From Pseudofrankia coriaricola (GTDB taxonomy: Bacteria; Actinomycetota; Actinomycetes; Frankiales; Frankiaceae): a DNA stretch of 64,000 nucleotides. Position numbers and translations under genes: made by a program. Positions 26,516 through 35,238 of the stretch are shown here, in pieces. Numbering within the stretch: the first letter of the stretch is position 1; each line of letters starts with the position of its first letter. The stretch is taken from the NCBI RefSeq assembly GCF_001854805.1, contig NZ_MBLO01000236.1, positions 19,838 through 83,837 on the forward strand, written 5' to 3'. Under the pieces are notes generated by a model. The model ran no database searches. It saw nothing but the letters and a program-made list of their open reading frames with translations, and was not told the DNA's origin.

Positions 26516-27202
26516 ATGCCGCCCGCAACGCAGCCGACGCCATCAGCGCCATCAGCGCCTTCCAAGCCGCTGCGCGTCGACATCGTCGTGTTCGACGGGG
26601 TTGACGAACTGGACGTCGTCGGCCCACTGGAGGTCTTCCGCAACGCCGAGCGCATGGACTGCCGGCTGACCAGTCGGCTCGTTACCCGTAGGCCGGTCGC
26701 CGAGGTGGTCGGGAGCTATGGGCTCCGGTTCCGGCCGGACGCCGTCCTCGAGCCTGGCTGCGACGTCCTGGTCGTCCCGGGTGGGAACTGGATCGCCCGG
26801 GGCGAGACTGGAGCCTGGGCGGAGGTCCGCGGTGGCGAGCTCCTTGGGCCGCTGCGCGCCGCGGCCGAGCGGGCGTCGGTGACGGCGGGCGTCTGCACGG
26901 GCACCCTCATCCTCGCGGCGGCCGGCCTCGTCGGCGGCCGGCCGGCGGCCACGCATCACGCCGCCGTGGCGGACCTGGCCGGCTACGGTGCCGCCGTGAC
27001 CGACGCCCGGGTCGTCGACGACGGCGATCTCGTGACCGCCGGTGGCGTCACCAGCGGCATCGACCTGGCTCTCTGGCTCGTCGAACGCTTCTTCGGCGCC
27101 CACTACGCGGACGCCGCCGCCGAGCGGATGGAGTATCGCCGTACCCGGGCGGTGACGACCCACGGCAAAGGCCCTCGCGATCAGCGCGACCGTCTCGGCT
27201 GA
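26516..27202 (+). CDS. DJ-1/PfpI family protein (isonitrile hydratase-like)
   Basis: A 228-residue class I glutamine-amidotransferase-like protein. RVDIVVFDGVDELDVVGPLE at the N-terminus, VLVVPGGNW in the middle, the nucleophile elbow AGVCTGTLILAAAGL with Cys about 127, and VTAGGVTSGIDLALWLVER match the isonitrile hydratase/AraC-sensor-like subfamily. There is no DNA-binding domain, so it is likely an enzyme or stress protein rather than a regulator. The ATG has GGAG 5 bases upstream. The leader of 18 residues is Pro/Ser-rich. Confidence 0.9.
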   Translation: MPPATQPTPSAPSAPSKPLRVDIVVFDGVDELDVVGPLEVFRNAERMDCRLTSRLVTRRPVAEVVGSYGLRFRPDAVLEPGCDVLVVPGGNWIARGETGAWAEVRGGELLGPLRAAAERASVTAGVCTGTLILAAAGLVGGRPAATHHAAVADLAGYGAAVTDARVVDDGDLVTAGGVTSGIDLALWLVERFFGAHYADAAAERMEYRRTRAVTTHGKGPRDQRDRLG

Positions 27203-27716
27203 CCAGCGAAGACCGTGCGAGAGACGGCCCGGCTACCAGCGTCCTCATCTCTCCCACGCCTACTCCGCCAGCCCCACCAGCCAGCGTGAGACCACCGCGG
27301 ATGCCCGGCCGGACGCCCCCCGGGCGAAGCACGGGTACTGGCCGGCCGGCCGGCCCGGCCAGCAGGTGCGCAGGGCTGCGTGGTGGCCAGGCGGACCATA
27401 GAGCGGACCAGCGGAGCAGGAGCGACGCTCACCCTCGACCGAGCGGCTGGGACGCGGGCGGCCGGCTCCGCGAGCCCGCCCAGACTTCCGTGATTGCGTG
27501 GAAGAGAAGAACAGCTCAGATCCGGATCTCGTTGCGGTTCTGTCGGGCGACGCCTAGCGTGCTGCGCCGAGCGCCGAGGGATCGACTTGCCCGCGGCGCT
27601 GGCTCCGAGCTACGCATTCCCAGGCAGCTGAACGACGCGCGGCGCACCGTGCTCACTCCGGAGGACTCCATGGCCCGCGGCGGCGATCTCCCACCCCACG
27701 CCTCGGGTCTCGTGCC
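27203..27716. other. Intergenic region, no gene recognised
   Basis: About 510 bases hold only shadow frames. A patch around 27490 to 27545 is less GC-rich and includes the palindrome AGATCCGGATCT at 27517 to 27528, which could be a promoter or operator for the small gene downstream. Nothing else is supported. Confidence 0.35.
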
Positions 27717-27992
27717 GTGACCGGGGAGAAGGAGCGAAACGACGCCGACGACTTCACGGGGGTCAGCCGCGGCGGAGCGGTCCTTGTCCTGACGGTTGTG
27801 GCCCTCGCTCACCCGTGGCAGGCGCTCAGGGAGCTGCTCACGGTGGCCCGTCACCTGGTCCGCCAGGCGTTCAGGCTCGCCATGACGCCCATCGCGCTGG
27901 TGGGCGCAGTCCTGGCGGGGCGCCGGAGAGACCGACGCCCAACCTTCGAGGACTACCTGCACCGCGCTGGCGACGAAGGGGACCACCCGTGA
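27717..27992 (+). CDS. Possible small membrane protein (hypothetical)
   Basis: A frame of 91 residues from a GTG start. It has a charged N-terminus (TGEKERNDADD), a hydrophobic segment GGAVLVLTVVALAHPW, a second one at LAMTPIALVGAVLAG and an Arg-rich, then acidic tail. This charge-hydrophobic-charge layout looks like a small membrane protein. The ribosome site is weak and I recognise no family. Confidence 0.4.
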   Translation: MTGEKERNDADDFTGVSRGGAVLVLTVVALAHPWQALRELLTVARHLVRQAFRLAMTPIALVGAVLAGRRRDRRPTFEDYLHRAGDEGDHP

Positions 27993-28238
27993 CCGCGTGA
28001 CTGAGGTCGACGGCCACGGGCGCACGGTCCCGCCAGCCCGGCCGGGCGACTCCCAGCAGGAGTGAACGTCACTCCCGCCAGCCGAGGCTCCCGGCCGGGC
28101 GGAAGCCGAACGGCCGGCCGGTTGTCCGCTGGTTACGCGCCCGTCAGGATGCACGTCAGCCGTGTGCGTACCGGGCCGGAGGCACTCACGTCCAGACGGC
28201 CCAGTTCGAGAAACCGTCGGGCGTGGTCGAGGCGCTCG

Positions 28239-28688
28239 CTACTTCGCGGCCGACCGGAGCGCCTCCAGCGCCTCGTCCGCATGCCGGTTCATGGCGAACT
28301 CGGACTCGATACGTGCCAGCACCACCCCGTCCGCACCGAGGACGAAGGTGGCGCGCTTGTTCGGGCCCCGCTTACGGCGGACGCCGAACGCGTCGGCGAT
28401 CATCCGATCCGTGTCGGCGATGAGCGGGAAACCGAGCGAGTGCTTCGCGCTGAAGGCCGCCTGCTTCTCGACGTCGTCGGCGCTGATCCCGACAAGGCCC
28501 GCGCCGACGCCGGCGAACTCGTCGGCCAGGTCACGGAAGTGACAGCTCTCCTTGGTGCATCCGTAGGTCATCGCCGCCGGGTAGAAGAAGACCACCAACG
28601 GTCCCTTGGCCAACAGGTCGGACAGGCGCAGGGTCGCACCCGTCTCGTCCACCCCGGACAGATCCTCGATGCGGTCGCCGACGTTCAT
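28239..28688 (-). CDS. bcp: Peroxiredoxin, Bcp/PrxQ type
   Basis: A 149-residue AhpC/TSA-family thiol peroxidase reducing hydroperoxides. The active site is F-Y-P-A-A-M-T-Y-G-C-T-K-E-S-C with peroxidatic Cys about 44 and a second Cys five residues later, the PrxQ layout for an intramolecular disulfide. Usual Bcp proteins have PKDxTPGCTxE; here A-A-M-T-Y-G is a small variation. ISADDVEKQAAFSAKHSLGFPL and RATFVLGADG follow the family. The gene is isolated, with no linked regulator. The start ATG has only a modest ribosome site (GAGGAAAGG region about 11 bases upstream). Confidence 0.93.
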   Translation of the reverse strand: MNVGDRIEDLSGVDETGATLRLSDLLAKGPLVVFFYPAAMTYGCTKESCHFRDLADEFAGVGAGLVGISADDVEKQAAFSAKHSLGFPLIADTDRMIADAFGVRRKRGPNKRATFVLGADGVVLARIESEFAMNRHADEALEALRSAAK

Positions 28689-28939
28689 TTCCGGCCGTTC
28701 CTCTCCTCATGTGACCGGCGGCGCAGGCCGCGGGACGCGCACTCCGTACCTGTGCGCCAGTCGCCGGGTCCAGGCCGAGCCACCGGTCGATATCCTCCAC
28801 CGCCAGATGCGGTCCCCGCCACGCGCCGGCGCGGCCCGGCACGGCTCCCAGTGCCCACGAATCAGGCGGCGGGAACGTATCCGTTAGCTCACGGCCTATC
28901 AGGTAAGCACCAAGGTGCCGGCGATGTTCCCGAGCCGCC

Positions 28940-29480
28940 TCAGGCAGGTTCGCCCGCGACGACGACGCCGTTCTCGTAGGCGAGCACCACGGCCTGGACC
29001 CGGTCGCGCAGATTGAGCTTGGTGAGGATGGCGCCCACGTGGCTCTTCACCGTCGCCTCGGTCACGACCAGGCGCCCGGCGATCTCGGTGTTCGACAGCC
29101 CGCGGGCGACCAGCACCAGGACCTCGCGCTCACGTGGTGTCAGGTCGTCGAGCAGGCCGGGCGGCGTCGGCGGCCGGGTACGCGCGGCGAACGTCTCGAC
29201 CAGCCGCCGGGTGATGGCGGGCGACAGCAGCGCGTCGCCAGCGTGCAGGACGCGGATCGCCTCGATCAGGCGCTCGCGGGAGGCGTCCTTGAGCAGGAAG
29301 CCGGCCGCGCCCGCGCGCAGCGCGCCGAACACGTATTCGTCCAGGTCGAAGGTGGTCAGGATGAGCACGCGCGGCGGTGGGGTGATCCCGCGGGCGGTCA
29401 GGTGGGCGGTGGTCTCCACACCGTCCATGCGCGGCATGCGGATGTCGAGCAGGACGACGTCCGGACGCAGCTCCTGCGCG
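28940..29480 (-). pseudogene. N-terminally truncated NarL/LuxR-type response regulator
   Basis: About 178 residues remain of a regulator usually about 220 long. The part left starts at [14 protein letters not shown], which contains the phospho-acceptor Asp, and runs through the receiver end and linker to an intact LuxR helix-turn-helix, [22 protein letters not shown]. The first strand and helix with the acidic metal-binding pair are missing. Immediately upstream, in another frame, is the front half of an ABC ATPase, so no native start codon remains. A deletion joining two genes is the simplest explanation; a mis-assembly is the alternative. Confidence 0.85.
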
Positions 29481-29894
29481 CACCCGCGTCCGGGGCAGCC
29501 CGGCCATGGCCGCCAGCGAGCGCAGGTGCGCGCGCGCCGTGCGGCCCGGATGGGCGCCGCAGGGCTCGGTGAGGACCCCCAGCGTGCGCGCGTCCCGCGC
29601 CCGCCCCGCGCGGCCGTGCAGCAGCACCCGCCCGGTGCTCGCCGTGGCCAGTCCACTGATCACCTTGAGCGCCGTGGTCTTGCCGGCGCCGTTGGGCCCG
29701 AAAAAGCCGGTGATGGCCCCACTGCGCACACCGAAGGACACATCCTCGATCACAGCCCGCCCGCCGTAACGTTTCGTCAGCCCTTCGGCGGCGATCGCGA
29801 TGCCGGCCGTCGTGGTGCCTGCGGTGCCTGCGGTGGCCGTGGCTCTGGTGCCTCGGGTGGCCGCGGCCACCTCCTCCGTTCGTGAAATTCCCAT
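29481..29894 (-). pseudogene. C-terminally truncated ABC transporter ATP-binding protein
   Basis: The first 138 residues of an ABC ATPase: a 30-residue Thr/Ala leader, [16 protein letters not shown], Walker [10 protein letters not shown] (about 66 to 74), and [15 protein letters not shown] with A-A-M-A-G-L-P. The signature LSGGQ, Walker B and H-loop are absent, because the frame switches near 29480 into the receiver domain of the response regulator. The family is often followed by a permease and a two-component pair, so the deletion may have removed the permease and kinase genes. Without Walker B it cannot be functional. Confidence 0.85.
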
Positions 29895-30170
29895 GGCCGG
29901 AAGAATCCGGCCGGCCGATCTCGCGGTCATCGGCATGCGGACCAATCTCTGGACTCGACCGTGGTCGGAGGCCGGGCGGGCGCCCGTCCGCCCAGGGACG
30001 GAGACGGCCCGCCGGCGCGGCGCGGCCGGGGCGAACCGTTCTCACCTCACCCGCGCTGTCAAAATCTACACACCTGTGGCAGTTTGCGGGATTGGACGCT
30101 CAAGGATAGGAGAAGAGAAGGTAAACGAATTGCCGCGGGACGACGCGGACGACAAAAGGAGCACTGCCCT

Positions 30171-31403
30171 ATGCGGCGACACCTGGACGATGGTCGGGCC
30201 CGGCCGGACCTGACACCTCTCGAGGAGCCTCGCCGTGGCCCCGCCGCCGGCGGCCCGGCCCGCCTGGCGCCCATCGCCGGCCGCGTCCCGGCCCGCCCCC
30301 AGGTGAGCCCCCGGACTGGTCCCGGGGCCGGCGCGGCCGGAGTCGATGCCGCCGCCACCCTGAGCACCGTCGACACCGTCGACACAGTCGACACAGTCGA
30401 CACAGTCGACACAGTCGACACAGTCGACACAGTCGACACCGTCGACACCGTCGACACAGTCGACACAGTCGACACAGTCGACACAGTCGACACAGTCGAC
30501 ACAGTCGGCGTCGACGACCGCGCCGTGAACCGGGATTTGGACCGGGACCCGGGCCGAGGCCGAGCGGGCCGCCGGGCCGCTGGCGGGCGCGACGGCGGCC
30601 AGCTTCTCGCGATGATCGACGGCGTCCCCGACTACGACTACGTCGCCCACACGGCGACGCTGCGGGGTGTCGTACGGCAACGTCTCGTCACCAGGGCGCT
30701 GCGTGAACATCTGCCGCCCGCGCCCGCCCGGATCGTCGACATCGGCGGCGGGACCGGCGTCCAGGCGCTCGCGCTGGCCAGGCTCGGCTACGACGTGACG
30801 GTCTGCGAACCGGACGAACGCATGGTGGACGAGGCGACGCAGGCGTTCGCCACCGCACCCGAGGACATCCGGGACCGGATCCGGCTCGTCCAGTGCGGCG
30901 CGTTCGACGTGGCCGGCCGGGTGGGCACCGGCTTTGACGCCACCCTCTGCCACGGCGTCATCATGTTCGTCCCCGAGCCGGAGGCGCTCCTTCGCGCCCT
31001 CGTGCACCTGACCCGCCCCGGCGGCACCATCTCGGTCGTCGGCAAGAACGGGCCCGCCCTCGCGCTGCGCGCCGGGCTGCAGGGCCGCTGGCGCGACGTG
31101 CTGACCCAGCTGGCGGACAGTGGCCGGAGCCGTGCGGACGGAACGCCGCCCGAGCCCGTCGTCCTCGGCCCGGCTCCGGCCAACAGCGCCGACGACCCCT
31201 CCCTCGTCAGGGCCGTGCTGGTCGCCCAGGGAGCCGAGCCGCTCGCCTGGTACGGAATCCGGACCTTCACCGACCATCTCGCCGACGAGCCCACCACCGC
31301 TGACCTCGACGACATCGTCGAGGCCGAATGGGTCGCGGGCACCCGCGACCCCTACCGGCAGGTCGCGCGCCTGGTCCACCTGGTCCACCGCCGCCGGCCC
31401 TGA
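30171..31403 (+). CDS. SAM-dependent class I methyltransferase with VDT-repeat leader
   Basis: The 410-residue protein has a low-complexity front (1 to 125) containing 15 V-D-T units, then a class I methyltransferase domain (about 145 to 380). Motif I is RIVDIGGGTGVQALALA, an acidic end-of-strand-2 residue lies in VTVCEPDERMV, and motif IV-like FDATLCHGVIMFV and post-motif LTRPGGTISVVGKN follow. The layout resembles SmtA/CmoM-like enzymes, but the substrate is unknown. The ATG has AAAAGGAG 9 bases upstream. A short TTG-initiated frame with its own GA-rich site (from about 30129, ending 30213) overlaps the start and might be a leader peptide. Confidence 0.87.
   Translation: MRRHLDDGRARPDLTPLEEPRRGPAAGGPARLAPIAGRVPARPQVSPRTGPGAGAAGVDAAATLSTVDTVDTVDTVDTVDTVDTVDTVDTVDTVDTVDTVDTVDTVDTVDTVGVDDRAVNRDLDRDPGRGRAGRRAAGGRDGGQLLAMIDGVPDYDYVAHTATLRGVVRQRLVTRALREHLPPAPARIVDIGGGTGVQALALARLGYDVTVCEPDERMVDEATQAFATAPEDIRDRIRLVQCGAFDVAGRVGTGFDATLCHGVIMFVPEPEALLRALVHLTRPGGTISVVGKNGPALALRAGLQGRWRDVLTQLADSGRSRADGTPPEPVVLGPAPANSADDPSLVRAVLVAQGAEPLAWYGIRTFTDHLADEPTTADLDDIVEAEWVAGTRDPYRQVARLVHLVHRRRP
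30369..30503 (+). repeat. 9-bp minisatellite, 15 contiguous copies, inside the methyltransferase gene
   Basis: Fifteen uninterrupted units of GTCGACACM are in frame and encode Val-Asp-Thr each. The only variation is the ninth base (A in most units, C in four). Each unit contains the palindrome GTCGAC. Near-identity at the DNA level, although synonymous changes would be free, points to recent expansion by slippage. Confidence 0.95.
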
Positions 31404-31626
31404 CAGGGAGACCGCGCCGGCGGCCGGCCCGCCCAAGCCGTGGTGCCCGAGGCTGGTGTCCGAGGCTGGTGCCCGAGGCCCCGAACCAGCACATGCCGCC
31501 GGCCGGAGCGGCGGCGCGGGGAACGGCATGAAGCCGTCGGTAGCGGTTCCCAGCCGGTCGACACGTCGATATCAGCATGGTGACAATGCGACTCCGGGCA
31601 GCGGACAACGCCTTACGGTCGGCGTT

Positions 31627-32718
31627 GTGGAGCAGCAGAAGGTCATCGTGATCACCGGGGCGAACGGCGGCATCGGTGCAGCGGCGGCGCGCGAGCTGGC
31701 GCGGCAAGGGCACCGACTGGCACTGGTCGGACTCGAGCGGGCGGACACCGAGCGGATTGCCGCCGAGCTCGGGGCGACGGCCTATACCGCGGATTTCTCC
31801 TCATTCGCGCAGGTGCGCGAGCTGGGCCGGCGGCTGCTGGCCGACCTGCCGCGCATCGACGTCCTGGTGAACAACGCCGGGATGATGAGCGGCACGCGGC
31901 ACGCGGTCACCGAGGACGGCAACGAGTGGACGCTGCAGGTCAACCACCTCGCGCCGTTCCTCCTGACCCAGCTGCTCGCCCCGCGCCTGGCCGAGTGGGA
32001 TGGCCGCGTGGTCGTCACGGCGAGCCTGATGAGCAGCAGCAGGCTCGCCCGTTTCGACCCCGAGCGGCTGAGCAACGGCCGCCGTTACCGGGCGCTTGAC
32101 GCCTATGCCGCCTCAAAGCTGGCGAACATCGCGTTCGCCGCCGAGATGCCCGCCCGAATCGGCGCGGTCAGGGCTGTGTCGTTTCACCCGGGCATCGTGC
32201 GCACGAACTTCGGGGCCGAGGGCCCGATGTTCGTGCGGACGTTCATGCGCTCCCCGTTCCGCGCGTTCCTGCGCTCGCCCGAGCAGGCCGCCGACACGCT
32301 GGTGTGGCTCGCCACCGTCGACGGCACGCGGCTCATCGACGGCGCCTACTACTTCGACCGCCGCCCGGCCCGACCGAACCCGCTCGTGTACGATGCCCGG
32401 TTCCGGCGCACCCTGTGGCGGCGCACATCCGAGCTGGTGAACGCGCCTGGGCTGCACGCGCCGATGGTCGAGGCCGCGCCGGCCAACACCACGCAGCTCA
32501 ACGCCGTGCCGGTCAACGCCATGCCGGCGGCCGCGTCGCTGACCGATGCGGCCCGGTTGGAGGCCACCCGGTTGGAGGCCACCCGGTTGGAGGCCGTCCG
32601 GGTGGACGCCGCCCGGCTGGAGGCCGCTCGGCTGGAGGCCGTATGCGCGGCGCTGGCCGCCGTTCGGCAGCGAGCCGGCGAGCCCGCTTCGCTCACCGCG
32701 GGAGCTCTCCGAGGATGA
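31627..32718 (+). CDS. Short-chain dehydrogenase with repetitive C-terminal tail
   Basis: The catalytic part (about 1 to 265) is a classical-type SDR of the retinol/WW-oxidoreductase-like group: ITGANGGIG cofactor motif, VNNAGMMSG, Ser in VVVTASLMSSS, and YAASKLAN with the Tyr and Lys. Beyond residue 280 there is an unusual tail with N-A-V-P/V-N-A-M-P and six R-L-E-A-x units encoded by a 15-bp repeat. The GTG at 31627 is chosen from homology of V-E-Q-Q-K-V-I-V-I-T-G. An ATG at 31528 with GGGGA upstream would add 33 residues of non-family sequence. The gene ends just before a strong hairpin. Confidence 0.85.
   Translation: MEQQKVIVITGANGGIGAAAARELARQGHRLALVGLERADTERIAAELGATAYTADFSSFAQVRELGRRLLADLPRIDVLVNNAGMMSGTRHAVTEDGNEWTLQVNHLAPFLLTQLLAPRLAEWDGRVVVTASLMSSSRLARFDPERLSNGRRYRALDAYAASKLANIAFAAEMPARIGAVRAVSFHPGIVRTNFGAEGPMFVRTFMRSPFRAFLRSPEQAADTLVWLATVDGTRLIDGAYYFDRRPARPNPLVYDARFRRTLWRRTSELVNAPGLHAPMVEAAPANTTQLNAVPVNAMPAAASLTDAARLEATRLEATRLEAVRVDAARLEAARLEAVCAALAAVRQRAGEPASLTAGALRG
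32554..32643 (+). repeat. 15-bp tandem repeat, six units, in the SDR C-terminus
   Basis: Six units of CGGYTGGAGGCCRYN encode R-L-E-A plus T, V or A. The first two units are identical. The unit keeps frame and would form a charged helix. Confidence 0.85.
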
Positions 32719-32722
32719 CGAA

Positions 32723-32757
32723 GGGCCCGGGGGCGGCTTCCGCCCGCCCCCGGGCCC
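32723..32757. terminator. Bidirectional stem-loop terminator
   Basis: Two perfect 14-base arms, GGGCCCGGGGGCGG and CCGCCCCCGGGCCC, are separated by a 7-base loop. The element sits 4 bases past the SDR stop and 21 bases before the end of the convergent amidohydrolase gene, the right place to stop both transcripts. No U tract follows, as is common in actinobacteria. Confidence 0.85.
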
Positions 32758-32778
32758 CCGTCTCGTCCGCTTCGCTGG

Positions 32779-34041
32779 CTACGCGGCCGCGGCGTGCTTC
32801 TCGGCGTAGCGACGGGCCCACTCGGCGCGGGGGACGACGTCCGTCTCCACGTCCGTGGCGGTGGCGCGCAGGGCGCCGACCGTGGTCTTCTCCCTCGGGA
32901 TCTGCGCGAACGGGTCCCAGTTGAAGAAACGGGAGGCGTTCTCCCAGGTGATCTTGTTGATGTCCGCGTCGTCGGCGCCGACGTTGTTCAGCTCGTTCAG
33001 GACGAACTCGGGAGCGTTCGGCCAGATCGAGTCGGAGTGCGGGTAGTCGCACTCCCAGGCGATGTTGTCGATGCCGATCTCGTGACGCAGCTTCAGCGTC
33101 GTCGGGTCGGTGACGTAGCAGGCCAGCGTGTGCTCGCGGAAGACCTCGCTCGGCAGCTTTCCGCCGAAGTCACGGCGCAGCCAGCGCTGGTTCGTGTAGT
33201 GGCGGTCGCAGCGGTCCAGGTAGAACGGGATCCAGCCGATCCCGCCCTCGGAGAAGGCGAACTTCAGGTCCGGGTAGGAGCGCATCGCCGGGCCCCACAG
33301 GACGTCCTGTGCGGCCAGCGCCGAGATCTGGCAGGCCAGGATGATCAGGTTGTCGATCGGCGCGTCCGGCGCGCCCTTGATGGCGCCGAATCCCTGGCCG
33401 ATATGCAGGCACCAGACCAGGCCGTTGTCGGACATCGCCTGGAACACCGGGCCCCAGTAGTCGATGTCGTGGTAGCTCGGCAGGCCTTCCAGGTGCGGCT
33501 GCTCGGGCATCGTGACGGCCTTGACGCCCCTGGCCGCGACCCGGCGGATCTCGTTCACCATCAGCTGGGGGTCCCAGGTCGGCAGCAGCGCGATCGGGAT
33601 GAACCGGCCCGGATAGACGCCCGCCCAGCCGTCGATGTGCCAGTCGTTGTACGCCTCGATCATCGCGACGGTGATCTCGTCCTTGTAATGGGTGAGATGA
33701 CCGGCGGAGAAGCCCGTGAACGTCGGGAAACACATCGAGGCGAGGATGCCGTTGCGGTCCATGTCGCGGACGCGGTCGTGGATGTCGTAGACGCCGGGGC
33801 GCATCTCGGCGAAGTTCGCCGGGTCGCGGCCCCACTCCTCGGCGGGCCAGGAGACGACGGCGTTCAGACCGGAGACGCCGGTCGGGCGGCCGCGGTAGAT
33901 CCACCGCTCGATGCCGTCCTCGCCCTTCATGACGTGCGGCGCGAGGTCCACCCACTTCGCCGGCACGCGGCCGTCGAACATGTCCGGCGGCTCGACCACA
34001 TGATCATCGATGCTGACCAGGATCATCTCGTCGATGTTCAT
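32779..34041 (-). CDS. Metal-dependent amidohydrolase 2 family protein (ACMSD-like fold)
   Basis: A 420-residue TIM-barrel hydrolase or decarboxylase. The N-terminal S-I-D-D-H-V-V-E-P-P has the family's first metal-site pattern in degenerate form (D-x-H), the barrel continues with GVKAVTMPEQPH, W-C-L-H-I-G-Q-G, and the strand-8 motif WECDYPHSDSIWP carries the catalytic Asp. The family includes ACMSD and other decarboxylases of aromatic degradation, and Frankia-like genomes carry many copies. The ATG has GAGGAGG 10 bases upstream. The AraC gene is divergent 105 bases away and is the likely regulator. Confidence 0.9.
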   Translation of the reverse strand: MNIDEMILVSIDDHVVEPPDMFDGRVPAKWVDLAPHVMKGEDGIERWIYRGRPTGVSGLNAVVSWPAEEWGRDPANFAEMRPGVYDIHDRVRDMDRNGILASMCFPTFTGFSAGHLTHYKDEITVAMIEAYNDWHIDGWAGVYPGRFIPIALLPTWDPQLMVNEIRRVAARGVKAVTMPEQPHLEGLPSYHDIDYWGPVFQAMSDNGLVWCLHIGQGFGAIKGAPDAPIDNLIILACQISALAAQDVLWGPAMRSYPDLKFAFSEGGIGWIPFYLDRCDRHYTNQRWLRRDFGGKLPSEVFREHTLACYVTDPTTLKLRHEIGIDNIAWECDYPHSDSIWPNAPEFVLNELNNVGADDADINKITWENASRFFNWDPFAQIPREKTTVGALRATATDVETDVVPRAEWARRYAEKHAAAA

Positions 34042-34146
34042 CTGGCACTTACCTCCTCTGTCGCGGGGCGACGGGGCCTAACGGTCGGGCGCGGCCAACG
34101 ACTTCGGCCTGCGTCCGGCCCCCTGCTAGTTGTACGCTTCGTCACC

Positions 34147-35238
34147 ATGTCCGTCTCCGCACGTTCGGCCAGGAATCCCACCGAAACGGCCACGGACCAG
34201 GCTACGGCACCGACCACCGACGCGAGGTGGGCGGCCGAGGGATCCCCGTCGCGGTCCTCGCCGTCCCCGCCCACCGCCGACCTGGGGCGGATCAACCGCG
34301 GCACGGTCGACCTGCGCCAGGGCGGGGCCGCGCTCGGCGGCGGCTACCAGTACGTGGGCGAGCGGCTGGTCACCGGCTGGCACTCGCACGACCTGCACCA
34401 GATCGAGTACGGCGTCTCCGGCGTCGTCGAGGTAGAGACCGCCGCCGGCCACTACCTCCTGCCACCACAGCAGGCCGCCTGGATCCCGGCGGGCCTGGAG
34501 CACCAGGCGACGATGAACACCGCGGTGCGCACGGTGTCGGTGATGTTCGACCCGCGCATCGTGCCGCACCCCGGCGACCGGGCCCGTATCCTCGCCGTCT
34601 CCCCGCTGATCCGGGAGATGATGCTCTACGCCCTGCGCTGGCCGATCGCCCGGCCGGAGTCCAACGAGATCTCCGACGGGTTCTTCCGGACGCTCGCCCA
34701 CCTGGTCGCCGAGTCGCTCGAGCACGAGGAGCCGCTGAGCCTGCCGACCTCGGCCGACCCGGTGGTCGCGGCGGCGATGGCCTACACCCGTGAGCACCTC
34801 GACACGGTCACCGCGGCCGAGGTCAGCCACGCGACCGGGGTGTCCGAGCGGACGCTGCGGCGGCAGTTCGCCGCCGAGCTGGGCATGCCGTGGCGCGGCT
34901 ACCTGCTGCAGGCCCGGCTGCTGCGCGCGATGGCGCTGCTCGCCGAGCCGGGGCCGTCAGTGCTGGACGTGTCGCTCGCGGTCGGGTTCGACAACGTCAG
35001 CGCCTTTGCCCGCGCGTTCGCCCAGCGCTGCGGCGAGACCCCGTCCGCCTATCGCCGCCGCGTGGCGGCCGGCGGGCCGAACGCGGCCACCCGGCCGGCG
35101 GCACCCAGCCAGGCCGACTACCCCGACTACTCCGGCTACCCCGGACCCGCCCACGCCGAGGCGAACGCCGATCCGCATACCCGGCTCGCGATCTCCAGCC
35201 CGGCCCCCGCTCGACGGACGGCCGGCCGACCAGGCTGA
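34147..35238 (+). CDS. AraC-family transcriptional regulator with cupin sensor domain
   Basis: A 363-residue regulator. After a 50-residue Ser/Thr-rich leader comes a cupin-like sensing domain (about 70 to 150) with W-H-S-H-D-L-H-Q-I-E-Y and LLPPQQAAWIPAGLEHQ. The two helix-turn-helix motifs lie at about 215 to 310: VTAAEVSHATGVSERTLRRQF and VLDVSLAVGFDNVSAFARAF. The last 50 residues are disordered with Tyr/Pro (D-Y-S-G-Y-P-G-P). It is divergent from the amidohydrolase, which it probably controls. Its TGA directly abuts the convergent MFS stop codon with no spacer. Confidence 0.92.
   Translation: MSVSARSARNPTETATDQATAPTTDARWAAEGSPSRSSPSPPTADLGRINRGTVDLRQGGAALGGGYQYVGERLVTGWHSHDLHQIEYGVSGVVEVETAAGHYLLPPQQAAWIPAGLEHQATMNTAVRTVSVMFDPRIVPHPGDRARILAVSPLIREMMLYALRWPIARPESNEISDGFFRTLAHLVAESLEHEEPLSLPTSADPVVAAAMAYTREHLDTVTAAEVSHATGVSERTLRRQFAAELGMPWRGYLLQARLLRAMALLAEPGPSVLDVSLAVGFDNVSAFARAFAQRCGETPSAYRRRVAAGGPNAATRPAAPSQADYPDYSGYPGPAHAEANADPHTRLAISSPAPARRTAGRPG

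Noticed and set aside
27516..28154. Minus-strand frame of 212 codons
   Set aside because: It overlaps the small membrane-protein frame and has no domain pattern.
30369..30503. CRISPR-like array
   Set aside because: Units are 9 bases and contiguous, with no spacers.
30066..31529. Minus-strand frame with C-V-D repeats opposite the methyltransferase
   Set aside because: The repeats are only the antisense reading of the VDT array; no start site or domain supports it.
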